In this document: positions 6,734 to 13,408 of the stretch, one piece after another
Position numbering within the stretch: position 1 is the stretch's first letter
Layout of the letters: every line of letters starts with the position of its first letter
Assembly (NCBI GenBank): GCA_023416315.1
Contig: JAEZIA010000366.1
Coordinates: 1 to 13,408, forward strand
Source of the DNA: Actinomycetes bacterium
GTDB taxonomy: Bacteria; Actinomycetota; Actinomycetes; Mycobacteriales; Mycobacteriaceae
Direction: 5' to 3'
Length of the DNA: 13,408 nt
Program-made: the position numbers and the translations under genes
Notes under the pieces: generated by a model
The model's input: the letters and a program-made list of their open reading frames with translations, nothing else
What the model was told of the DNA's origin: nothing
The model's database searches: none

Positions 6734-8704
6734 TTGACCACCACCGAGACGAAGCCGCGGACCGGCGCCCGGGTTCACGTTCAGAAGCTGGGCACGTCGC
6801 TGTCGAACATGGTCATGCCCAATATCGGGGCATTCATCGCCTGGGGCCTGATCACCGCGTTGTTCATCAAGGCCGGCTGGCTGACCGGGCTCTTCGCCGG
6901 CCTCCGCAGCCCGGACGGCTGGGTGGCCAGGATCGGCGGCTGGGGTGACTTCGCCGACGGCGGCATCGTCGCGCCGATGATCACCTACCTGCTGCCGATC
7001 CTGATCGGCTCCACCGGCGGCCGGATGGTCTACAGCACCAGGGGCGCGGTGGTTGGCGCGATCGCCACGATGGGCGTCATCGCCGGCTCCGACGTGCCGA
7101 TGTTCCTCGGCGCGATGATCATGGGCCCACTGGGCGCATGGGTGATGAAGAAGATCGACGCACTGTGGGACGGCAAGATCAGGCCCGGCTTCGAGATGCT
7201 CGTCGACAACTTCTCCGCAGGCATCGTCGGGCTCATCATGGCGGCGTTCGGCTTCTTCGGCATCGGCCCGATCGTGTCGGCATTCAGCCGCTCGGCCGGT
7301 CACGTGGTCGATTTCCTCGTCGACCACAACCTGCTGCCGCTGACATCGATCTTCATCGAGCCGGCCAAGGTGTTGTTCCTCAACAACGCCATCAACCACG
7401 GTGTGCTGACTCCGCTGGGCACCACCCAGGCACTCGAGACCGGTAAGTCGGTGCTGTTCCTGCTGGAGGCCAACCCCGGTCCCGGGCTGGGAATCCTGCT
7501 GGCCTACATGGCATTCGGTCGTGGGGCGGCGCGTGCATCGGCGCCCGGCGCGGCGATCATCCACTTCTTCGGCGGTATCCACGAGATCTACTTCCCGTAT
7601 GTCCTGATGAAGCCGAAGCTGATCGCCGCCACCATCCTCGGCGGTATGACAGGCATCTTCGTCAACGTGCTCTTCGGGTCGGGTCTGCGGGCGCCGGCCG
7701 CGCCGGGGTCGATCATCGCCGTCTACGCCCAGACCGCCACCGGAAGCTTCGTGGGTGTCACGTTGTCGGTATTCGGCGCTGCCGCAGTCTCGTTCGCGGT
7801 GGCCGCGCTACTGCTCAAGACCGACCGCTCCGGCGATGACGGCGACCTGACCGCCGCGACCGCCGAGATGGAGGCCCTGAAGGGCAAGAAGTCGAGCGTG
7901 TCCGCGGCCCTCGTGGGCTCAGCGGGTCGGGGGCCGATCACCAGCATCGTGTTCGCGTGCGACGCCGGCATGGGCTCCTCGGCGATGGGCGCCTCGGTGC
8001 TGCGCAAGAAGATTCACGCGGCGGGATTCACTGACGTCACGGTGACCAATCAGGCGATCTCGAATCTGACCGATACCTACGGGTTGGTGGTGACGCATCA
8101 GGACCTGACCGATCGGGCCCGCCAGAAGACACCGTCGGCCGCCCACGTGTCGGTCGACAACTTCATGAACGCCCCGCAGTACGACGAGATCGTCGGGCTG
8201 CTCGGCTCGAGCAACAGCGCGGCGGATTCCGGCAGTGCGCCCGTCGACGAACCAGGGAGCGAAACACCCACCCAGGAGGTCCTCACCGTCGAGTCCATCG
8301 TGCTGGCCGGCACGGCCAGGACACGCGACGACGCGATCGAGGAGGCAGGCCGGCTGCTGGTGAACTGCGGCGCCGTCGAGCCGACCTACGTCGAGGCCAT
8401 GCACGAACGGGAGGGCTCGGTGTCCACCTATATGGGCAACGGCCTGGCCATTCCACACGGCACAAACGAGGCCAAGGACTCCATCCGCCGCACCGGGATC
8501 TCGTTCGTGCGGTACGCCGAGCCCATCGACTGGAACGGCAAGCCCGCCGAGTTCGTCGTCGGCATTGCCGGTGCGGGCAAGGACCACATGGCCTTGCTGA
8601 CCAAGATCGCCGGGGTGTTCCTGAACTCCGGCGAGGTGGCCCGGCTTCGTGACGCCACGAGCCCCGACGAGATCCGGTCTGTGCTCGGCGGGACCGGCGG
8701 GTGA
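6734..8704 (+). CDS. mtlA: mannitol-type PTS permease, fused EIICBA
   Basis: A 656-residue phosphotransferase-system transporter that imports and phosphorylates a polyol, with domain order C-B-A as in enteric MtlA (637 residues). The membrane EIIC part (about 15-360) starts with LSNMVMPNIGAFIAWG and carries the substrate motif GGIHEIYFPY (His283, Glu284). EIIB (about 402-490) has the phosphorylated Cys409 in ACDAGMGSSAMGA. EIIA (about 515-656) has the phosphorylated His575 in IPHGTNEAK. All catalytic residues are present and no frame is broken. The TTG start at 6734 is supported by GGGAGG at 6721-6726 and by the match to the MtlA N-terminus. Enzyme I and HPr must be encoded elsewhere. Mannitol is the expected substrate, but a related polyol is possible given the unusual zinc dehydrogenase partner. 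Confidence 0.93.
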   Translation: MTTTETKPRTGARVHVQKLGTSLSNMVMPNIGAFIAWGLITALFIKAGWLTGLFAGLRSPDGWVARIGGWGDFADGGIVAPMITYLLPILIGSTGGRMVYSTRGAVVGAIATMGVIAGSDVPMFLGAMIMGPLGAWVMKKIDALWDGKIRPGFEMLVDNFSAGIVGLIMAAFGFFGIGPIVSAFSRSAGHVVDFLVDHNLLPLTSIFIEPAKVLFLNNAINHGVLTPLGTTQALETGKSVLFLLEANPGPGLGILLAYMAFGRGAARASAPGAAIIHFFGGIHEIYFPYVLMKPKLIAATILGGMTGIFVNVLFGSGLRAPAAPGSIIAVYAQTATGSFVGVTLSVFGAAAVSFAVAALLLKTDRSGDDGDLTAATAEMEALKGKKSSVSAALVGSAGRGPITSIVFACDAGMGSSAMGASVLRKKIHAAGFTDVTVTNQAISNLTDTYGLVVTHQDLTDRARQKTPSAAHVSVDNFMNAPQYDEIVGLLGSSNSAADSGSAPVDEPGSETPTQEVLTVESIVLAGTARTRDDAIEEAGRLLVNCGAVEPTYVEAMHEREGSVSTYMGNGLAIPHGTNEAKDSIRRTGISFVRYAEPIDWNGKPAEFVVGIAGAGKDHMALLTKIAGVFLNSGEVARLRDATSPDEIRSVLGGTGG

Positions 8705-8714
8705 GAATACCGAG

Positions 8715-9473
8715 GTGGATTCGGAGACCCGTCAAGCTCGCATCGTCGAGTTCGCCCGCACCAGGGGGCGCGTCGAGGTTGCCGCGCTGGCCGAGGAACT
8801 CGACGTCGCGGCCGAGACGATCCGCCGTGACCTCAAGGTCTTGGCCGGCCGCCGGATGCTCAAGCGTGTCCACGGCGGCGCCATCCCGCTGGAGACCGCG
8901 GCGTTCGAATCAACGGTCGAGTACCGCAGCCAGGTCGACCTCGCCGAGAAGCACCGAATCGCCGGGGGTGCCACCGACTTGCTGCACGGGGCCGAAACGG
9001 TCTACCTCGATGAGGGTTTCACACCGCGTTTGATCGCCGAGCGGCTCGCCGACCAGGAGCTGACGGTGGTCACCTCCTCGCTGCTGGCCGCGGAGGCGCT
9101 GGCGCACAGTGAGTCGGTCACGGTTCTGCTCCTCGGCGGGCGGATGCGGGGCCGCACCCTGGCCACCGTCGACCACTGGGCGACGGATATGCTCGGCAGC
9201 CTGGTGATCGACATCGCTTACCTTGGTACGAACGGCATTTCGCCGGAACACGGACTCACCACTCCCGATCCCGCGGTCGCCGCGGTCAAACACACCGCCG
9301 TCAAGGTCGCCCGCCGCCGGGTTCTGGTCGCCGCGCACACGAAGTTCGGTGTCAGCAGCTTCTGCCGCTTCGCCGAGGTGGCTGACTTCGACAGCATCGT
9401 GACCGGCACGGAGCTCTCCGTCTCCGCGGCCCGTCGCTACGAGGAGATGGGCCCGTCCGTGGTTCGGACCTAG
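8715..9473 (+). CDS. DeoR-family transcriptional repressor of the PTS cassette
   Basis: A 252-residue regulator with an N-terminal winged helix-turn-helix (residues about 3-57; TIRRDL and the HGGAIP signature) and a C-terminal DeoR sugar-phosphate-sensing domain. The latter includes LLLGGRMRG, a LGTNGIS...GLTTPD stretch and AAHTKFG, a variant of the usual D-x-S/T-KFG. GTG at 8715 is chosen because the protein then begins VDSETRQARI, the normal family start, and because upstream in-frame starts lie inside the permease gene. The ribosome site is weak and the gap to the permease stop is only 10 bp, suggesting translational coupling. DeoR proteins usually repress their own sugar operon until a phosphorylated intermediate binds; here the likely target is the 6564-6733 region. 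Confidence 0.88.
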   Translation: MDSETRQARIVEFARTRGRVEVAALAEELDVAAETIRRDLKVLAGRRMLKRVHGGAIPLETAAFESTVEYRSQVDLAEKHRIAGGATDLLHGAETVYLDEGFTPRLIAERLADQELTVVTSSLLAAEALAHSESVTVLLLGGRMRGRTLATVDHWATDMLGSLVIDIAYLGTNGISPEHGLTTPDPAVAAVKHTAVKVARRRVLVAAHTKFGVSSFCRFAEVADFDSIVTGTELSVSAARRYEEMGPSVVRT

Positions 9474-9486
9474 TCGCCGAGACCCC

Positions 9487-9519
9487 GACGCGTCAGACGG
9501 TGATCGGGTGCCCGACGCG
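9487..9519. terminator. possible terminator between converging genes
   Basis: In the 60-bp gap between the DeoR gene and the transporter, CGCGTC (9489-9494) can pair with GACGCG (9514-9519), with a smaller TCGGG/CCCGA repeat inside. CCCGACGCG also occurs twice (9484-9492, 9511-9519). There is only a short T-run after it, so the assignment is weak. Confidence 0.25.
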
Positions 9520-9533
9520 CGTTTCGACGGAAC

Positions 9534-11012
9534 TCAGTGCACACCCTCCATCAGCCGGCTGACCCGGGGGGCGAACACCCATACGACGATGCCGATACCG
9601 ATCGCGACGACACCGAGGATGCCGAAGTACGCGAATTCGCGGTCCGGGTGGTAGTAACCGGACAGCACACCCGACATCGAGGTACCCAAGCCGACCGAGA
9701 AGAAGTACAGCGCCATCATCTGGGCCCGAAACGCGTTGGGCGCCAACTGCGTCGTGACCGACAGCCCGATGGGTGACAGCATCAGTTCAGAGATGGCGAA
9801 GACCGCCAGGATCGCCGCCACCGCCAGTGCGGGCACGCTGCGCCCTGTGGTGCCGGCCATCGGCAGGAACAACAGGAACGCCGCGCCCATCCCGATGACA
9901 CCGTAGGCGAACTTGCGGGGGGTGGTGGGCGCGCGACGGCCCAGCTTGGTCCACATCGTCGCGAACACCGGCGAGAGCAGGATGATCCAGACCGGTTCGA
10001 TGGACCCGATCCAGTTCGACGGTGCGCGCCACCCGAAGATAGACCAGTTCATCCGTTCATCGGAGTAGACGGCCAACACCGTGAAGATCTGTTGGAACAG
10101 CGACCAGAACACCGCGTTGGCGATGAACAGCGGGATGAACGCGCGGACCCGGGTCCGTTCCGGCGGCTCGACGTGGCGGCTGGTCAGCATCACCACGAAG
10201 TAGCCGATCGAGGCCACGACGATGACCCCGGTGGTGACGTGGGAGAGGTTAGCCAGGGTGATCAGGCCGATGACGAAGGCAACGACGACCAGCACGACGA
10301 CAACGAGGGCAATGCTCGCGGTGCGGGTGAATTCACTGCGGGACAGCGGATTCGGCACCCTGCGGCCGTGATCGCCGAGGTTGCGACGGAACACCACGTA
10401 CTGGGCCAAACCCAGCGCCATGCCGAGCGCCGCGGCACCGAAGCCGTAATGGAAGCCGATCTTGGTCTGCAACAGCCCGGTGATCAACGGGCCGATGAAG
10501 GCACCCAGGTTGATGCCCAGATAGAACAGCGTGAAGCCGCCGTCACGGCGCGGGTCACCATCGGGGTAGAGCGTGCCCAGCAGCGACGACGCATTCGCCT
10601 TCAACGCACCCGAGCCCAGCGCGATCAACACTAGGCCGACCCCGACCCCACCCAGTCCGGGCAGCACAGCCAGCGCAATGTGGCCGACCATGACGACCAC
10701 CCCGCCGTAGAACACGGTTCGCTCCATGCCGAGCAACCGGTCGGCCACCCAGCCGCCCAGCACCGTGGACAGGTACACCAGGCCGCCATACGCACCGACG
10801 ATGCCGGTCGCCGTCGTCTTCGGCAGGGCCAGGCCCCCGTCGGTCAGTGAGTAATACAGGTAGTAGCCGAGGATGGTGAGCATCCCGTAGAAGGAGAAGC
10901 GCTCCCACAGTTCGACGCCGAAGAGATTCGCCAGGCCGACGGGATGCCCGAAGATGGTTCGTTGCGCGGGCAGTTTCCCGGTTCCGACACCGTCAGCCAT
11001 GGATTTCACCAT
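9534..11012 (-). CDS. POT/PTR-family proton-coupled peptide transporter
   Basis: An integral membrane protein of 492 residues that imports di- and tripeptides with protons, of the DtpT type. The N-terminal helix has the family signature ExxERFxxYG (Glu34, Glu37, Arg38, Phe39, Tyr42, Gly43), which takes part in proton coupling. A second signature, FTLFYLGINLGAFIGPL, lies near residue 160. Many hydrophobic segments follow, consistent with 12-14 membrane helices, and the length is normal. The first ATG at 11012 lacks a clear ribosome site; the in-frame ATG at 11000 (MADGVGTGKLP) is an equally good or better start. It converges with the DeoR gene. Nothing ties it functionally to the PTS cassette. 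Confidence 0.92.
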   Translation of the reverse strand: MVKSMADGVGTGKLPAQRTIFGHPVGLANLFGVELWERFSFYGMLTILGYYLYYSLTDGGLALPKTTATGIVGAYGGLVYLSTVLGGWVADRLLGMERTVFYGGVVVMVGHIALAVLPGLGGVGVGLVLIALGSGALKANASSLLGTLYPDGDPRRDGGFTLFYLGINLGAFIGPLITGLLQTKIGFHYGFGAAALGMALGLAQYVVFRRNLGDHGRRVPNPLSRSEFTRTASIALVVVVLVVVAFVIGLITLANLSHVTTGVIVVASIGYFVVMLTSRHVEPPERTRVRAFIPLFIANAVFWSLFQQIFTVLAVYSDERMNWSIFGWRAPSNWIGSIEPVWIILLSPVFATMWTKLGRRAPTTPRKFAYGVIGMGAAFLLFLPMAGTTGRSVPALAVAAILAVFAISELMLSPIGLSVTTQLAPNAFRAQMMALYFFSVGLGTSMSGVLSGYYHPDREFAYFGILGVVAIGIGIVVWVFAPRVSRLMEGVH

Positions 11013-11027
11013 GCCACAGTTGGCCGG

Positions 11028-11159
11028 TCACCAGAGCAGGATGAGGGTCTCCGTCTCGCGTTCGTCACCCTGACCTGCCGGCTCACTTTCGCTGGCGGCA
11101 CACACCCGCGGCAACTCGAGGACGTCGGCGAGGCGTGGTTCGGCGTGCGGGGAAGTCAC
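11028..11159 (-). CDS. possible 43-residue small ORF upstream of the peptide transporter
   Basis: In the 212-bp gap between the L,D-transpeptidase and the transporter, a GTG at 11159 opens a 43-codon frame ending in TGA at 11030-11028, 15 bp before the transporter ATG and in the same frame. The product is acidic and hydrophilic (VTSPHAEPRLADVLELP at the start, ending ETLILLW). Third-position GC is high, as in real genes here. There is no ribosome site before the GTG and no recognised homologue. The rest of the gap holds only a CCGGG/CCCGG hairpin (11173-11188). It may be chance. Confidence 0.2.
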   Translation of the reverse strand: MTSPHAEPRLADVLELPRVCAASESEPAGQGDERETETLILLW

Positions 11160-11224
11160 AGCGCCAGTCTGGCCGGGCGGGCACCCGGTGTCACGAGTAG
11201 CCACTACCCGAAATCGGCCGGACG

Positions 11225-12094
11225 CTAGGCCCATTGCTCCCAGGGGACACTCCAGTCCCCGTTCTGCCATAACTGCAGTGGTTTGCCGCCGGTGTTGCGC
11301 ACCTCGACAACGTCACCCGGCACCGAGAAGTTATAAAACCAGATTGCGTTGTCGCGGTTCAGGTTCAGACACCCGTGGCTGGTGTCGGTGTTGCCCTGGG
11401 CCCACACCGTCGCATCCAGTTCGTGCAGATACACACCGTCGGTGCTGATGCGGACCGCGTACGGAATGGATTCTTTGTAACCCAGATGGGAGTTGATCGG
11501 GAGTCCATACGTCGACGAATCCATCACCACCGGATTGCTTTTGTCCAGGACGGTGTAGACGCCGGGCTGTGTCCAGAAGCTCAAGGTGGTGTTGCCGACC
11601 TTCTCGGTGCCGCCCCGGCCCATCGAGGTGGGCATGGTGCGGACCAGCTTTCCACCGTCGAACACCGTCACCTGCTTGGTCGCATCGTCGGCGATCGACA
11701 CGTGTGAAGCGCCGATGGTGAACGTCAGGGGTGGTCCTGGCCCCGGGGTGACGGTGACGACGGTGCCCGGCGGGTAGTACTGCGGCGGGCGCCAATGCAT
11801 GGTTCGGTCATCGACCCAGTGCCAAGCGCCGTCGACCGGCGGTGAGGTGTCGACCTGCAGCGCCTGCTCGGCTAGACCATGGTCACCGACGGGGGCGTCA
11901 AAATGCGCGACGATCACGATGCCGATGCCATAGGTGCCGCCGTTCTGCAATGGGGCACCGGAGGTGGTGGTGAACGCCACCGGCGGAAGGACCTCGTCGT
12001 CGGCATGCACGGCGAAAGCCGGCCCCAATTGGATTGCCAGCAGGGCGATCACCACCGACAGCGCAGCCCGAACCCTGCGACCCACATCCGCCAT
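11225..12094 (-). CDS. secreted L,D-transpeptidase (YkuD) with Ig-like domain
   Basis: A 289-residue enzyme that forms 3-3 cross-links in peptidoglycan outside the cytoplasmic membrane. An N-terminal signal peptide with twin arginines and a hydrophobic core (ALSVVIALLAI) ends near AFAVHA. There is no lipobox cysteine, so it is not a lipoprotein of the LprQ type. An Ig-like domain (about 35-125) is followed by the YkuD domain with His224 and the active-site SHGCLNLN (Cys242), in the HX14-SHGC pattern. A tryptophan-rich tail (NGDWSVPWEQWA) closes the protein. ATG 12094 is preferred to GTG 12100 because GGAG at 12106-12103 is 8 bases from the ATG but only 2 from the GTG. One Ig-like domain resembles the shorter mycobacterial Ldt forms. 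Sensitivity to carbapenems is expected for the family. Confidence 0.93.
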   Translation of the reverse strand: MADVGRRVRAALSVVIALLAIQLGPAFAVHADDEVLPPVAFTTTSGAPLQNGGTYGIGIVIVAHFDAPVGDHGLAEQALQVDTSPPVDGAWHWVDDRTMHWRPPQYYPPGTVVTVTPGPGPPLTFTIGASHVSIADDATKQVTVFDGGKLVRTMPTSMGRGGTEKVGNTTLSFWTQPGVYTVLDKSNPVVMDSSTYGLPINSHLGYKESIPYAVRISTDGVYLHELDATVWAQGNTDTSHGCLNLNRDNAIWFYNFSVPGDVVEVRNTGGKPLQLWQNGDWSVPWEQWA

Positions 12095-12129
12095 TCGCAC
12101 ATCTCCACTCGAGAAACCAGCCGAGTGTC

Positions 12130-12156
12130 ATTATGCCGGGGTGCTTGCTGTGACAA
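12130..12156 (-). promoter_or_regulatory. promoter of the L,D-transpeptidase gene
   Basis: On the minus strand TTGTCA (12156-12151) is followed after 15 bp by CATAAT (12135-12130), a 5/6 match to TATAAT. Transcription would start near 12123, leaving a leader of about 28 nt that carries the GGAG ribosome site. The -35 overlaps an inverted repeat TGACA-ATCC-TGTCA (12151-12164) that runs into the stop codon of lysG. The spacing is short, so the -35 is less certain than the -10. Confidence 0.5.
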
Positions 12157-12161
12157 TCCTG

Positions 12162-13091
12162 TCAGCGTCGGCGTAATGGCTCGGCGGCGGACAGCACGGC
12201 GGCGGTCAGCGTCTGGATCAGCGGGCTGTCGAGCTTCCAGCACTGCCAGAACAGGGGGACGTCCAGATGGACGTCGCAGACTTGGATGAACGAACCGTCG
12301 GCGAGCGCCGAAGCGGCCGACTGCTCGGGGTACATGCCCCAGCCGAGTCCGGCGCCCACCGCCGCGCCGAAGCCCTCGGAGGTCGGCACGTAGTGGACCA
12401 GCCGGTCAATAGATCGACGAAACACCTTGCGCACGAGTGCATCCTGGAGCGCATCGTCGCGATTCCACGCCAGGGACGGCGCTTGTGCCACGGCGTCCGC
12501 AGTGAAACCCGCTGGCAGGTAACGTGTTACGTAAGCCGAGCTGGCGACCGGGAGATACCGCATCACCCCCAGCGGCTGCACCCGGCAACCCGGCACCGGC
12601 GCACGCTCGGTGGTGACCGCACCCATGACGACACCTTCCCGCAGCAGCCGGGCCGAGTGGTCCTGGTCTTCGATACGGATGTCGAACACCGCATCGGACA
12701 TCTGTGCCAACACACCGGCGAACCAGGTCGCCATCGAGTCGGCATTGACCGCAAGTGCGATTCTCGGATGGGGTGCCGATGCACCACCGCCGGCCATCTC
12801 CGCGATGGCCTCCGCCTCCAGCATTGCCGTCTGGGCGGCCAGCCGAAGCAGCGGTGCACCCGCAGTCGTTGGTACACAGGGCTTTCCACGGACCACCAAC
12901 ACCTGGCCGACCTGCTTTTCCAACGCCTTGATGCGCTGACTCACTGCCGAGGGCGTCACATGGAGATAATCGGCGGCTGCCTCGAAACTTCCGAGCTCGA
13001 CAATCGCGGCGAACGCCGCGAGCTGACCCGCATCCAGTCGGGCCTCACCGAAGGCGCTCAGTTGCAGGGATCCGAACCGGGCGGGTAGCAC
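12162..13091 (-). CDS. lysG: LysR-family regulator, LysG/ArgP type
   Basis: DNA-binding regulator of about 300 residues that in actinobacteria senses lysine and basic amino acids and activates the exporter gene lysE. The helix-turn-helix lies at about 27-70 (ELGSFEAAADYLHVTPSAVSQ, then KALEKQVGQVLVVRGKPC). The effector domain carries stretches characteristic of the LysG group, such as NADSMATW, RIEDQDHSARLLREG, MGAVTTER and PSLAWNRDDALQD. The N-terminus is uncertain: GTG 13091 is the only usual start in frame, it has no ribosome site, and it gives about 10 residues more than relatives carry. No lysE lies next to it here; the divergent position is occupied by genes on the same strand. Its start overlaps a small ORF. 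Confidence 0.88.
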   Translation of the reverse strand: MLPARFGSLQLSAFGEARLDAGQLAAFAAIVELGSFEAAADYLHVTPSAVSQRIKALEKQVGQVLVVRGKPCVPTTAGAPLLRLAAQTAMLEAEAIAEMAGGGASAPHPRIALAVNADSMATWFAGVLAQMSDAVFDIRIEDQDHSARLLREGVVMGAVTTERAPVPGCRVQPLGVMRYLPVASSAYVTRYLPAGFTADAVAQAPSLAWNRDDALQDALVRKVFRRSIDRLVHYVPTSEGFGAAVGAGLGWGMYPEQSAASALADGSFIQVCDVHLDVPLFWQCWKLDSPLIQTLTAAVLSAAEPLRRR

Positions 13092-13153
13092 GCCGGTTGA
13101 CCGGCCGCCGCCTGTGCCGAGACGCTCAACAGCGCCGTTGCCAGGTTCTTCAT
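13058..13153 (-). CDS. 31-residue small ORF overlapping the start of lysG
   Basis: ATG at 13153 is preceded by GAGGGGAAG (13170-13162), a strong ribosome site, and by a GATAAT -10-like element at 13193-13188. The product begins MKNLATALLSVSAQAAAG, which looks like a short signal peptide, and continues with a small Cys-, Pro- and Gly-containing tail (QPACYPPGSDPCN). The last 34 bases overlap the lysG GTG region in another frame. It could be a small secreted peptide, the remnant of a longer secreted protein, or a leader controlling lysG translation. I recognise no family. The start signals are better than those of lysG itself. Confidence 0.45.
   Translation of the reverse strand: MKNLATALLSVSAQAAAGQPACYPPGSDPCN
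13092..13105. repeat. inverted repeat abutting the lysG start codon
   Basis: GCCGGTTGACCGGC is a perfect inverted repeat with 6-bp arms and a 2-bp centre, placed directly before the GTG at 13091 and inside the small ORF. It may be an operator or an RNA hairpin that affects initiation; GC-rich palindromes of this size also occur by chance in such DNA. Confidence 0.35.
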
Positions 13154-13187
13154 CGTCAGCACTTCCCCTCGTGAGACAGCGACTCCG

Positions 13188-13193
13188 ATTATC
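13188..13193 (-). promoter_or_regulatory. -10 element for the small ORF and lysG
   Basis: GATAAT on the minus strand matches TATAAT at five of six positions in the 67-bp gap after the P450 gene. It would give a start near 13181 and a leader of about 28 nt containing the GAGGGG site. No convincing -35 is placed 17 bp upstream. Confidence 0.4.
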
Positions 13194-13220
13194 GCCGGTC
13201 GGGTTCGCTGCCGCGGCGAA

Positions 13221-13408
13221 TCACGCGAGGGAGTACCGGATCGGCAGGTGTTTGATACCGCCGACAAAGGTGGTGGCCATGAGCTCGGGCTCGCCGGCCA
13301 GTTCGATGGACTTGATCCGCGGGACGAGCTCGGTGAAGAAGCTGTTCATCTCCATGCGGGCCAGGGCGGCACCGAGGCAGAAGTGCACGCCGTAGCCGAA
13401 TGACAGGT
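13221..13408 (-). CDS. cytochrome P450, C-terminal part only
   Basis: The last 62 codons of a P450 gene whose start lies beyond the right edge. SFGYGVHFCLGAALARME contains the heme-binding loop FGxGxHxCxG with the cysteine that ligates heme iron, followed by the final helix and beta region ending GGIKHLPIRYSLA and TGA at 13223-13221. P450s of this soluble bacterial type hydroxylate small lipophilic compounds using ferredoxin and a reductase. The subfamily cannot be assigned from this fragment. The small ORF and lysG follow on the same strand after 67 bp. Confidence 0.92.
   Translation of the reverse strand, partial: LSFGYGVHFCLGAALARMEMNSFFTELVPRIKSIELAGEPELMATTFVGGIKHLPIRYSLA

Noticed and set aside
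9484..9519. Direct repeat of CCCGACGCG
   Set aside because: Two 9-bp GC-rich copies 27 bp apart in a 60-bp gap are not enough to claim an operator or att site.
10092..10634. A 180-codon plus-strand frame
   Set aside because: It is antisense to the peptide transporter, with an Asp/Arg/His/Gln-rich product typical of a shadow of membrane-protein codons.
12267..13088. A 273-codon plus-strand frame
   Set aside because: It is antisense to lysG, which matches its family throughout; no domain or ribosome site supports this frame.

Overview
The window is high-GC actinobacterial DNA, and the gene content points to a Mycobacterium, most likely a fast-growing Mycolicibacterium-type species. The main pointers are a LysG-type lysine regulator, a YkuD L,D-transpeptidase with an Ig-like domain, a CsbD plus coiled-coil protein pair of the mycobacterial kind, FadE7/glutaryl-CoA-dehydrogenase-like and GabD1-like enzymes, and GTG/TTG starts. 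I see no rRNA, tRNA, CRISPR array, insertion sequence or phage gene.

Region 1 (90-4072, +) is a tight three-gene catabolic operon: a GabD1-like semialdehyde dehydrogenase, a glutaryl-CoA-dehydrogenase-like acyl-CoA dehydrogenase, and a second aldehyde dehydrogenase of the alpha-ketoglutarate-semialdehyde type. The third gene is broken near 2841 by what looks like one extra base. The set would suit oxidation of a C5 semialdehyde (glutarate or 5-aminovalerate/lysine route); this is inference. Region 2 (4142-5414, -) is a pair of charged, alanine-rich helical proteins, one carrying a CsbD stress domain, reading convergently towards region 1 across a hairpin-rich gap.

Region 3 (5505-9473) is a polyol/sugar cassette: a zinc-dependent medium-chain dehydrogenase (-) diverges from a complete mannitol-type PTS permease, EIICBA (+), which is followed 10 bp later by a DeoR-family repressor. 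The 170-bp divergent control region holds a 7-bp-arm inverted repeat (6615-6642), a third related half-site (6668) and a near-consensus Crp site (6699-6714). The dehydrogenase ends in a clear hairpin terminator (5474-5490).

Region 4 (9534-13408, -) is a run of minus-strand genes: a POT-family peptide transporter, a secreted L,D-transpeptidase with its own promoter, a LysG-like LysR regulator without a lysE partner in view, a 31-codon ORF with a good promoter and ribosome site that overlaps the start of lysG, and the C-terminal end of a cytochrome P450 cut by the window edge.

No wholly new multi-gene defence or mobile system is evident. The items most worth a second look are the PTS/dehydrogenase/DeoR control region, the small ORF overlapping lysG, the frameshifted dehydrogenase in the putative C5 operon, and the CsbD/coiled-coil pair.
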